DNA from: Aquila chrysaetos chrysaetos
Taxonomy: Eukaryota; Chordata; Aves; Accipitriformes; Accipitridae
Direction: 5' to 3'
Length of the DNA stretch: 64,000 bases
Assembly: GCF_900496995.4 (NCBI RefSeq)
Contig: NC_044029.1
Coordinates: 3,844,001 to 3,908,000, forward strand
Shown here: positions 1 to 12,380 of the stretch, piece after piece
Numbering within the stretch: position 1 is the stretch's first letter
How the letters are laid out: each line of letters opens with the position of its first letter
Notes under the pieces: generated by a model
Seen by the model: the letters and a program-made list of their open reading frames with translations, nothing else
Database searches by the model: none
Told to the model about the DNA's origin: nothing
Position numbers and translations under genes: made by a program

Positions 1-130
1 TTAGTTGTTTTGGATGCCAATAAAAAATAGGAAAACTTTTCAAGAGTTAAATTCCCCCATATTGAAATACAATGGAAAAAAGTAAACACATTATTACAAA
101 ATTATGGAAAAACAAAACGAAGAAAAAAAG

Positions 131-136
131 TTTATT
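131..136 (-). terminator. SNRPF: SNRPF polyadenylation signal AATAAA
   Basis: The plus strand reads TTTATT, so the minus strand reads AATAAA, 18 nt after the SNRPF stop codon. Cleavage would be expected about 15-25 nt further on, around 105-115, giving a very short 3' UTR. Alternative signals further left cannot be excluded. Confidence 0.7.
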
Positions 137-154
137 TCCAGATATACAAAACAC

Positions 155-1271
<1,117 letters not shown>

Positions 1272-1560
1272 GGCGACGGGACGGCGGCGGCCCGCGCGGG
1301 AAACTCCTCGTGCGCGCAGCGGGAGAACGGGCGGTCCAACCGCTCTCCGCTTCCGCTTCCGGGGAGAGCGCCGCTACCTCCTCTGACCCCGCGCCGCACT
1401 TCTGATAGGCTGAGACCCTCCCCCTTACCCCGCCCCGAAAAGAGAAGCGGGGCCACCCATTGGCTCGGCCTCTCTCATTGGTCGGGTTGAGCGCCCTCCT
1501 CTCTTTAGCAACCAATCGGCGGCGCTGTGAGGCGCGCCGGGGCTGCTGGGCGCCGCCATG
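1272..1560. promoter_or_regulatory. SNRPF CpG-island promoter, probably bidirectional
   Basis: This is GC- and CpG-rich DNA with no TATA box directly upstream of the SNRPF start. A tandem ETS/GABP-type site (CCGGAAGCGGAAGCGG on the minus strand) lies at 1347-1362. Two CCAAT boxes on the minus strand (ATTGG at 1459-1463 and 1477-1481) and one on the plus strand (1512-1516) suggest NF-Y binding and firing in both directions. Such promoters are typical of housekeeping RNA-processing genes. The CpG-rich stretch extends to about 1900. Whether a stable divergent RNA is made towards the right cannot be told from sequence; I found no convincing coding exon for one. Confidence 0.75.
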
Positions 1561-1575
1561 TTGTGGTGGGCCGCG

Positions 1576-1656
1576 TTTCCCTCCTCACCTCAGGCCTTTC
1601 CCTGCGCGCCTCAGGCCTTTCCCTCCTCACCTCAGGCCTTTCCCTCCTCGCAGGCC
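1576..1656. repeat. GC-rich minisatellite, 21-bp unit, about 3.9 copies
   Basis: There are three full 21-bp units (1576-1596, 1597-1617, 1618-1638) and one partial 18-bp unit (1639-1656). Each contains CTTTCC or TTTCCCT followed later by CAGGCC. The first and third units are identical; the second differs at a few bases. The array sits on the rightward shoulder of the SNRPF CpG island. Confidence 0.85.
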
Positions 1657-4600
1657 CCAAGGGGCCGGTTTCACCCCCCTCCAGGCCGGCAACAACCTCA
1701 TTTAGCCTTGAAAGTCGGACGGCCGGAGCAGCAGCTGCCCTCCCGGCCGGGGGTGGAGGCACCGCTCCTGTGCAGTCGGGTGTGTGCGTGCGGGTGGGCC
1801 CGTGTCCCTTCCCAGCGGGGTGCTGCTTGCTTTTCACCTCGGGATTTACCGGCTCTGAGGACCGTGTCCGGCTCAGCAGCAGTTAAGCCTGTCTTGTGTT
1901 TCCTTCTCTGTCCGTACAGGTCGATCTCCACGAGGTGGCGGTGGCTCGTCACGGGAGGCTTCGGGCAAACTCCCTTCGTGTTTACCTGCCGGCCTCGCGG
2001 GCGCTGAAAGCGTGGCGGCATCCATCCGTGTTTAAGAATAAACTTGCGGACCAGTGCTTTTTCGTTACTCCACACGCATGGATAGAAAAGCTCGGAGGTT
2101 ATAAGACACATAAGCGATGTCTTTGCCAATGCGCGAGTGCTCTACTCGGGCTCATTTGGCTCCCAGGTGAAGAAGTTGCTAGAGCTTTTCTTGGCTGTAG
2201 CGAGCATCAGCCTTTTTGCACTCATGAACGTCTGTCCTGCTCTAGCTATAATTTGTGACGCAACATTTGACAGGCAAATAGGTTGAACCAGTGTTTGTAC
2301 TGTTTACTGATTTGTCACATCTACACTAGTGTCTTCTACTACTCTGTCTCTGAAGTCATCAAGTGCCACAATGTGTATTTATGTTCCTGCGTACAGCATA
2401 TTCCCTTCATCTTTAATGTATTGGGTGCTGAATGTGGAAAACATACATTCAGGAACTAACCTTTCTGTAACAGAACTATTACATTTTTTTGTGCACCTTA
2501 CCTCCCAAAGGTCAGTCTAGTGCCTTAGTGTTGAAAGCAAAACCATTGTCACCTGCTTTCATCTGAGTGTTTAATGCTGTTGACTCAACAACCTGTCTTC
2601 TCCAGATCCAGACTGTCCTCACACACAGTGGTTGTGATACCTTTGTGGATGCGTAAGAATGAGTAAGAGTTGGAATTGTAATTGTCTTTAACCGGCATGT
2701 ATCAAAAGTGCACTCAGATACTTGCTTCCATGATCATTAGAAATGAGTGTGGTTTTTCTTTCAGGGTGTATTGGATGGGCAACAACGACAACATCAAAAT
2801 TATGCTAATAGTCTTTCTGGTAGCAAGACTTAACTGTGGGCCAGCTGAAAGAGTAACTAAGTTGTAAGATTTCTGTAAGGAAGTCTGTGTTGAGGCTATG
2901 TAGGAAAAGCGTGAACACAACAGGAAATGGTGTGTATATAGCAAAATTTTTCATGCCACTTGGAATAGCTGATTTCAAGTGGTAACATGTATAATATGGC
3001 AGAACGCAATGAGCTTAGAGTGAGTGTCTGCGATAAAGTCATACTGTGGGAGTAATTTTTGCACTTCTCTGACAATTGCCAAGGATAAATCTGTATATCT
3101 GTGACTGGCAATATAACAGCTTTGGTATGTTATCTGTAAACAGCACTTCTTATTTTTATATATTGAACCAATTTTGATCACAATGTCTCCTACTTATGTT
3201 GAGAAAACTTCTTGTGTACCAAGAAATACAGGAGCAATTACGTTCAGCTTTTAATACTCTCTGTTCCTCTGACAGATGAGTAAACATTCCAGCCCTGTTG
3301 TTACAAAGTTATCAAAACCCAGAAGAATTTCCCAGGGTCATAGATATCAGCCTAGAAGTCAGAGAGCCGGAGTGCCTGACTTCTGGTTTCACAATCGGTG
3401 CATGAATTCACGCGTCAGTAATCTCATCAGCTGTAGACTGGGTCTGCAGCAATTTTGTCTGGCAATAGGGTAGGAAGGAGTACTGAAAACACAGAATGCG
3501 TGACTACATCTGATGTAGTTAACAGGATAAATTGGTTAATCAGGAAATGAAATAGCTTTTGCTTCCCCCCCCCCCCCCCCCCCGTAAGGAATTTGCTGTT
3601 TACCTTGTTGACTGAATCGTTCTGACTCAAAGACAGTTTGCTTACGCTGGTCTTCTCCTGACCTTCAGCACCGGGGTGAAGTTCACCTTTTGTCCTCTTT
3701 GTATTTCCTCATGTAATAGGGGAAGTAATCGTTCGCATTCTTTTCTGCCTTTGGGCCAGGGTATTTAGGCTGCTGCTCAACAGGAAATGAACAGGAAAGA
3801 ATTTTTGTCATAGATTACTCCAAACCTTGGGTCTTGGGTGGATGGATAGGATTTTCCCTTACAGCTCAAGGGTAGGAATTTAGCACGACTGCCTACACTC
3901 TGTTCCTGAGGAAACACATTAAGCAGCTGGACTTCCGACGGCAGCAGCATTTGGTGGAGGGACTCCTTAGATGGTGTTATCTGTGTAAGTGCAAATGCTC
4001 ACTGACATCATTAACACGCCATGTCACCGTAATGCCAGGCAGAGGGGGCTAGCCTCTGTACCCTCACATCGCTGAGAGAAAGCTGAGCTGCCCAGAAATA
4101 TTTCCTGATCGAGCTGAGCTTGCCGAGACAGGACCTCCCTGCCATAACCCCCTTCTGCCTGCCATAAACACATTTCTTAAGGAAACTCTCAGAGCTGCCC
4201 CATGTTCCAGCTTCTGGGCTGCACATTTAGTGACCCTCCCGTGCCTTTTCCTAGCGATATGCCAGTGTAAATGGGATTTTGCTCTGCGGCACTGCTCTCC
4301 TACATCAAACGAGTTATTTCTGATACCACGCGGTTATTTCTGCCAGAGTAGTAGCAGTGTCAACTTTGCCATCACACCGAAGACACTGTGAGATGAGCAC
4401 CGGTTGCAATCAGAGAACTTAAAGCAGCCGTGAAGGCACAGCCCTGAATTAAGCTTGGGGAGAGCTGAGTTAACAAAAAGGAAGGTCCACCAGGAGACAG
4501 TGCCTTCAAAGGACAGGTTTGCATGAAAATAAATGCAGCGTAGCAGCACGGAGTTAGCCCTGCTAGGCGATGGATGAACCTCATCTTCTGGTTTTGTTGG

Positions 4601-7600
4601 GTTCATGATTGACAGAGCTGTGTAAGAACCTGCTGCTCTCCCCATACGAACCTGTCCCAGGTGATGTACCACCCTCCTTCCTCCCCCTTGCCAGACTCCC
4701 AAACTGCAGTGTCTGTTCTTGAAAATATTAGGTGATATGATGCCTCGGTCTAAGCTAGACAGTTAAGTAGCCCTGTGCAGACCAGGAGTTGATTTCTGAC
4801 AAGCCCTCTATTCTAACTACTTGGGGATGCAGTGGTTATGACTTACGGACCTAGAAGGATTCTGGGGATGTGTGCACCCTTGGAGAGTTTTGCTGCTGTA
4901 GCAATACTAAAATGTGAAGAGGATCTAGGACTCAGGCCAAATCTTGCCATGAAATAAATTTATTTTTCCTTCAGCAATAGGCATCATGGAAGACTTGCCA
5001 TTATAAATCATACTATAATGGAAAATTTGCTCTTGCCCACAAATTTTCTGCAGAAAGTATCTGATGAAATTTGGTCTGAAAATCTTTTCCAATAAGAAAT
5101 ACAAATTTTTTGTATGTGCAAAAAAATCTGTCGGTTATCAGCTCTTGGTGACTTGGGAACTGCCGTGGCAGTATATGTGGATTGCTGACAGCCCTCACAT
5201 GAGGTATAATCCTGACCACCTGGGGCTTTGCCAGAGTAAACCAGTTTCTCTTCAAGCAGTGTTTTCACAGAGATCTCTACCAGTAAAACATCTTTCCTCT
5301 CTTTGTTGACGATTTGCCATTTTAATAACACTGTCTTTTATCAAATCTCCATCAATGAGGCAATAGCTGTCCACCACAGACCTTAAGTGTGGATCAGGAC
5401 TGGGATCCAGTAGGTCGTGACATCAGGCTTCGGAAGAGCAGGGGTCTGTAATTTCTCTCCGAGATCCTCATTAACCAAACCAAAGCTGAGCTGTGCTACT
5501 GGTGGGTATACAGAATCCCAAGTGCGAGGAGCCTGATGTGAAGCACTCGAAGGGCAGGAGGTGGAGGTGAGCCTGGAAAGATGGAAAAAGAGGGTTTCTG
5601 CTTGGGTAGAGGATTCATGTGCAGTTTCAGATCAACACGACGCCTTTTTCCCACGGAGTGGTGTCGGTATGAAATGAGGTTTGAGGGGTGGCAGGTATAT
5701 GCTAACAAAAGCCCAGATCTTGATGGAGTCACAAAACCTTTTTGCTCCCCCCCGCTACCATGGTGGTTTGCTGGAGTAGCTTTGCTGTGAACCTGTCACC
5801 AGGCTGGGCTGTGCCAGCGAGAAGGGGCATAGGATTTGTATTGTACAGAAATTATGGGAACATTAAAGCCTCCTTTTATCCATACTGAAAACCTTTATTT
5901 GTGCAAATAGTATTCATGGAAATTATGCAGCTACACTAAAGAGAGGCCCTTTAAGAATGTGTCTCTGAAAACACAGGCTCCTTTGCCAAGAAATAATGGG
6001 ACTTCCTTAATTATCAGCTGTTATCTTCTGGTTTTGGCAAACTTTTGTTGCTTTATGTGCTGCTGTTTCTTTTATGCTTTGACATTAATGAATTGGAATT
6101 GAAATTATGTGCTGAGGAAAACAAAGTGATCTGTATAAATAATAAAATGGCATTCTTCTGTGTGTCAAAAAGGGGGGGCATCAAGCATTGTGCAGAAGGA
6201 ATTTGGAAACTGTGCTTTCACACAGACATCTTAATGGAAACTAATAGCTGGCTCCAAATCACAGAAGTGGTTGAAGAGTTGGTGTTTTGAGAAATCTGTC
6301 TGAGCAGAGCTCAGAAACTCTGGTTGGTGTTGGAGGCTCTCTGTGTTAGGTGGCAAGCTGTATTTTAACAGAGGAGCTCATCTGCTGCATCTCTTGTCCT
6401 TCTGCTTCCAGCCATGGCTGAAATTCCAGTGGTGGTGGTACAAATGTAACAATAGTTTCTAAACTTTAATGATCTTTTATTCATGCTGAAGCCCTCTTGG
6501 ACAAACAGTTACCCTGACAAACAGAGGAAAGCAGTTTTTAACAGTGAATCCTGGGGGGGGAGAGTTGTACAAGAGGTTCCCTCACCATTTCAGAGAAAGA
6601 GCTGAAGGAAACTAGCTGGAGAGGAGAAAGTAAGAGCGATAAATTCTGCTGGGTTAAAAGAAGGAGCTAAATCCAGGATTCCTGAGCTGCTTAGAAAACT
6701 CTCTGAACCCAGACAATATACTGCAGAGATGAGGCAGAGAAATAGGAGCCTAGGTCCAAGAGAAACCCATGAGTCATCAAGGCTGACTGGCAGCTGTAGG
6801 GACAAATAGGTCCTGAAGTCCCTCTATTACACTGCGAGGCTTTAACGTGCAGTCAGTGGTTTTATTAATTTGGCTAGATACATCTATTCTTGTGATAGCC
6901 AAAGGGAAGAGTGATTTGGGGTCGGAGCCTCTGCGAAGTCTGCTGGGCTATTTGCTGTTTGCATCTCTCCCAGGGGAACCAGAGCTGGTCCTGGGGCAGC
7001 TGAGCCAGAAAGTCTCATTTCCAGGAAGGGTCCGCAGACAGAAAAAATCCCCCCCACCACCCCCCCCGTGCTCTGAAAATGTTCCGGAGGCGATATCTGC
7101 GTTTTGTGTTTGACTTGAACCTGAGCCCAGGGCCCACATCTCAGCTGGGAGGCAGCAATCGCTGCCCTGCGTCTGAGACCGGTGACTTCTGCCTCTCTGC
7201 TAAACCGGTGGTCCTTTCGTGAGAGCCTCTCCAGGGCTAGCGAGTGGCGAGGGTCCGCCGTAAAGTCAAACGTACGTGGACAACCTTCCCCGTGAGGCAG
7301 AGCGGAGGAGAAGCTTTCCTGCAGCCAGTTTCTGGTCAGCTACCAGAACCTCAGAGCATCTCATTGCCTGCCTGAAACGGGCAGGAGTCCAAGCTTGTGT
7401 AGGTGGGCAGGCTTTTCTCAGACCCCATAAATCCCACAGGCTTAGCCTACCTGGGATAGGAAGCGTTACGGGGACCAGGAATTAACTGTGGGGATGGTCA
7501 GTGAATTAGGACCAGATGCCCAAGGCACGCAGCACAAAGACTGCAGCACGCTTAGGGCGAAAGTAACTCAAAATGCCATGGTTCAACACACATCATCTGA

Positions 7601-10600
7601 TACAAATCCAGGAGAGAGAGCACGGCTATAGCTGTTTACGCTGGTTTTATGCCAACCGTTCCCAAATTACCAGTGTCCTGACTTTCATACTTCTTGGGGC
7701 AGCGCCCAGCTGTATGTGCTGGGTGCAGCGTGTCACCACGGAAATGTCTTTCTTCAAAATGCTTTAAGAGTTCAGGAAGTCGGAGTTTTGGCCAGCAAAG
7801 TTTCCACTGCATTGTGTCAACGGCAGTAGTGCTCACGGACACCGGCTTTACCTGGTTCATTTCTAGCCAGGAGGCTACCGATGTGCTGGCGTTCCCTTGT
7901 CACAAGTGCTTTCTGTAGTGCTTGAAGTTGTCGTTTAGTTTGGCATTTCTGCCGTCGTTTTGCCGAGTACTCTGTTAGGTCGCTTATACAACTGTCACTT
8001 TTTTTCCCCGAAGCGCACGGAGGATGGGAGCTGGCTTCTCTTTGCCCGGCGGGTGTTTCCGAGGAGGCAGCTGATGTGCCCCGGGCTTTCCCGCTTGGGC
8101 ACCAAGCGTCTGGAGAGCCACAGCAAGCAATTTCAACTCTCCCAACGGTGCACTGACAATTCCTGATGCTCCTCGCGTGCCCCAGCTGACCTGGCCCCGC
8201 TGCCACACTGTTCCGTTTGGGTCCTTTTCTGTTCTTTACAGTCTTTTATAGCAGCCACTGCTGCTCTCTGCGCTTGGCGTGGGTGACCTCAGCAGCGCGG
8301 CATGGTCGTAAGGGCATTTACATCCATACGGTGCCTTCCTTCTCCAGAGCGGTGCCTTTGTGGCGATTTACACCGCAGGTAACGGGAAGGGCCAAGCAGG
8401 TAAGCGGCACATGTTCTCGGAACAGGACCCGGAGATGGTCCGTAGAGGATCCGCTCGCTCTTCTGCCCAGGAACGCAGTGACAAACACAACTTGCGAGGG
8501 CAGGTGCTGACCAGGCGAGTGAAGAGAAGATCAGACCCTGACCGTATTGTTTACTGCAGTGCAGGATAGAGATACTTAAGCTAGCTTGGGTAATAAAAAC
8601 AATTGAAAAAAGCCTGCTCCTCTGCCAACAAACATATTCTGGTGTCTGAGCCGGCTCGTTCCGACCAGCACGTGCAAACTGCAATAATTTGGAGGATTAG
8701 GGTATGTTCAAGGGTTAGACTGTGGCCACATTTCACGAGCGTAGCAAAAGGTGTACCCTTAACAAAGACCATTTATTTGCTCCAAAGCTCATTTTCATTT
8801 TTCCAGAAGAAACGTATTGTTATTTTTTTTTAAATAAGGGAAAAGGAACCTATTTTTTTCCCAAACACCATTCTTGGAAATGACCTTCTTGGCCGAAATT
8901 TTCTTGAAAAATATCAGCTTGGTGCAGATATTTCCTGCTTCCAGGAAAACTTTTCTAGAGATCTACCTCCTGTAAATGTTTATACAAACAGCTAAAGGCT
9001 GCCAAAGTTATAAGCTGCTTAGAATGGAAAGCAGTGAAACCTTAACAATAGCATTGCCAACTTCACTTAATAAACAGATTTAATATGGATTTTATATAAT
9101 AAACGCTAGCTTAGATATGAAACTGTTGTACCATTTTTTTGCTACACAATAAACAAAGATTTAGCATATCCATGCACAATGTTGAGTATTTTCTGGCAAA
9201 TAGCTGTATTTCTAAAATTATCCTTAAGGTTGTGTGATCATTTGTAGGTTGCAATGGACTGGTATTGATGTTCCTTTCATATGACGCTTCACATAAGGCA
9301 AGTGACTACTTGTTTTGACAGATTGTAAAAGATATGTAATTAGAAGGGGAAAAGGGCTAGTTCATACTTGTGACACTTTATGGATTTACATGCTTCTGTG
9401 AATTGGACATAAAACACTTCAGCTCATCTGTGGTTTTGTGGGTTCTTGCTTTAAATGCTCAAGAAGAAGCTCTTGTCATTTTTTATCTCTGGGAAAGGAG
9501 ATCTAGAGGATTAAATGATACAATTAAAGATTTATTTATCAACAGAACTCAAATCCACAGCTAAACAGTCTTGTTTCATTTGTAGTACTATCATGTTGAG
9601 ACCCCAAGAATTTTAATGAAGGTATGACTTTACATTAAGTAGTTGATAAGATAATTCACCATAGAGTCAAGCGGATGGCAATTCCCGTGCCCCTCTGAAC
9701 CGGGCTGTCCGAGGAGCAGCCGGGTCGCAGCGGTGGGTGGCAGTGCTCCTGTCCACCACTGGGACACCAGTTCCCACCAGCAAACCCCAGCAGGCACTTC
9801 ACCCATCCGGAAGGTAGGAGTGGCTGGAAACCTGACTGCCATGATACTTGTTCGCAGTTTAATAATTAGCTGAATTTAGGTCTGCGGAGGGACTTACCCA
9901 AGCCATGTTGACAATGACCTTTATAATGCGGCTCTACTTTTTGTGGTGTTTGGGGAGTAACGCTTACCAGACTTAAGACTCTGTATTTTGTGAGGTAGCT
10001 TTGAGGTTATATGTAACTGATCTCCATTCCTCTAATACACTATTCATACAATAGGTTTTCTTTATGGGTCCATTACTTGCAGTGCTAAACTTGACAGATT
10101 TCAGGGAGTTTATTCTGAAAATAAACAGCTCATTTGCGTGAAATTGGATTTTTTTTCCCCCCTGAGTAGTCAACATCAGTAAATTAAATATAGATGGAAA
10201 ATACTGCAGACCAGTGTTTCTGATGCTGAGCAAACATATAACAGTTTATACAAACGAAAAATACAACCTTTTTGATGTTGCCAAGTTGACTCTGGCCTCA
10301 GATAATGGGCTAAAAGGTGCAAGCTAAGCATGTTGATGGGAGCTGTAATGTCTTTAGCAAATGACAGAAATTGAATACCCTTTGCCTACATAACCTTTGC
10401 CTTTACTGGTTTTGCTTTATTCACATTTGGAAGTACACATCATCTCCAAGTGTGTTTAAATGGCAGCAGGATGGAAGTAATGACTGCACTTTCAAGGGCA
10501 GAATGCCCCTGAGTTACATGGGAACTGGACGCTAAGTTATGCTAAAAAGTCATAGAGCACACATGACTCAGGACTGAGTTGTACATTTGAAATGTTGTAA

Positions 10601-12270
10601 TGAAAAGCATCAATTAATTTTGGGGTTTTTTTATTTATAGCAAAGGCAAATCCATTTTATATACTTTTAAAATATGTTTTACTTTCCATATTTTCTCTGG
10701 TTTAATACTCATCCATATGTGTGTATGTATACACATGTGATACCACAGAACAGTTCAGACAATACCATGCATATTAATATATATTTATTCCTACACATTA
10801 TATGTATATATACTCTATATTATTTACTAACAACCATTTTATTTCAGACATCAGAAAAATGTGGGATTCTGCTGTGTCTGAGAGCACTGATTACATTCAC
10901 AATGGTGAACAGATTAACCATTTAGTTGCAGGTATCAAGGTTGTCACTCAAACTGGCAGCACCTCAGAATAGCTAAAGCTTATCAAAAATTGTCTGGATT
11001 GGAAATGACAGCCATACATGCATGAATGCGTCTGTATGGCTGGAAGACTGTTGAAGTGTGAAGTGAAGAAGTTCACTTCAGTTTATTTTTTATCACAATT
11101 ACTGTATTTCATGAGGGAACATTGACTTGCCACATGATAAATACAAGGGCAACAGAAAGGAACTTCATTCTCTTATCATCTTTGTCTCCCAAAGGTCACC
11201 ACATTTGAACAAAGCATATTTATTTCATTCCTTATACATTTACGTGGCCATTTACTGTACTCTGTATAAGTGAAGCAGAATAATTTTTTGCGAGACTAAT
11301 TAAAAGTTGCATGGTAGAAAATGTTTTTGTGATCACACCACCGTAACGAAATTGAGCTGTCTTTACTGACATGTGCTCCATTTACTGGGGTTTTTAAAAC
11401 ATATTTCCCACACTTCCAGCGGATCATTGTTTTTTAAGAGCAAAAACATAGTAAAGTTTTTCATCCTAAGCAAAGTAATATCCTTAATGAACATATTTAG
11501 GAAAAAAATCATGGCAATTTATCTCAACTTTGTTCTATTTGTTGTGTGGCTTTATACTGCTTCCGAGCTCTAGAGCATCTTAGAAAACTTCCATGTCAAA
11601 TCAAGAACAACTAAATTGCCTCTGAGTCAATAGGATTGACGCATAAAGTTTATTTGTCTCCATCCAAGTGGCATTACAGTCTCCTTCAGTCCAAGCATAA
11701 AGTACCAACCAGGCAATTTTACCACGTTCTACATTTCAGATCCCATGTGGAATAAACATTTCATGAAGGGAAGAAGCCATTAATTTAGTTATATGATTTC
11801 ATCATAGACTGTTAATGGAGTTGAGGGTTGCACTGAGAAAGACTGGAGGTTTTAGCATGACAGATGGACAAAACAAAGCTTTTATTTAAAAAAAAAAAAT
11901 TAAATTCCCCCAAGTTAGCTCAAACCACAGTTAATTCTTCCCAAAGACTGCCATAACTGGGGACAGGACTTAGTTCTGTGGCTGACATTTTTGAGGACAA
12001 AATGGTCTGCTGAAGAAAGGGGAAGGTCCGGTTTTAGCTGGCACAGCACTCTAAAGTTCCCGTTTGTCTTCCACAGAGAATTTGGGAAGTTTTCTTTTTC
12101 AGGTTTGATGTGCCTAATTAAAATGGAAGAATTAATACTGTCTGAGTGTATACTCAAAGGCAACTGCTGTATCTGAACTGGCCAGTGGATAAAGTGCAGC
12201 AGAAGTTCATGCTATGCCCCAAAAGAGTAAAACCTGTGGCAGCTTTGATGCACGCTATCATTATAGGTGT
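1657..12270. other. Intergenic DNA with no recognised gene
   Basis: The first few hundred bases are the GC-rich shoulder of the SNRPF promoter; beyond about 2260 the DNA is of average composition and from about 8800 to 11800 it is AT-rich. All open frames here are short, carry no recognisable domain and look like chance. A 19-nt C run lies at 3565-3583. A small imperfect hairpin lies at 11009-11042. No convincing recent transposon was seen; very old, unrecognisable copies are likely. Confidence 0.6.
3565..3583. repeat. Poly-C homopolymer (19 nt)
   Basis: An uninterrupted run of 19 C. The length is likely variable between individuals and prone to sequencing error. Confidence 0.9.
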
Positions 12271-12274
12271 GGGG

Positions 12275-12380
12275 TCAGGGACCGGTCTTACCCCTACCAC
12301 TGGTCCAGCAAGTGGCCTTCAGCAAGTTCTGAAACTCCCGTTTGCAAAGCAGGGACATTTTTTATTACTCTGACCATCAC
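12275..12380 (+). repeat. MIR-like CORE-SINE fragment
   Basis: The stretch CCACTGGTCCAGCAAGTGG, then CCTTCAGCAAGTTCTG, then AAACTCCCGTTTGCAAAG follows the order of the MIR core (CCACTGG..AGCTGTGTGACCTTGGGCAAGT..CAGTTTCC..TGTAAAA). Divergence is high, as expected for an element that predates the bird-mammal split. The boundaries are approximate. Confidence 0.5.

Noticed and set aside
1558-2007. Possible protein-coding divergent transcript beside SNRPF
   Set aside because: The frame is largely the 21-bp minisatellite translated. A splice acceptor-like word before 1920 exists, but no coherent exon set could be built.
7575-7700. Possible ancient repeat (GTTTACGCTGGTTTTATGCC)
   Set aside because: Short similarity to an old amniote repeat only; not extendable.
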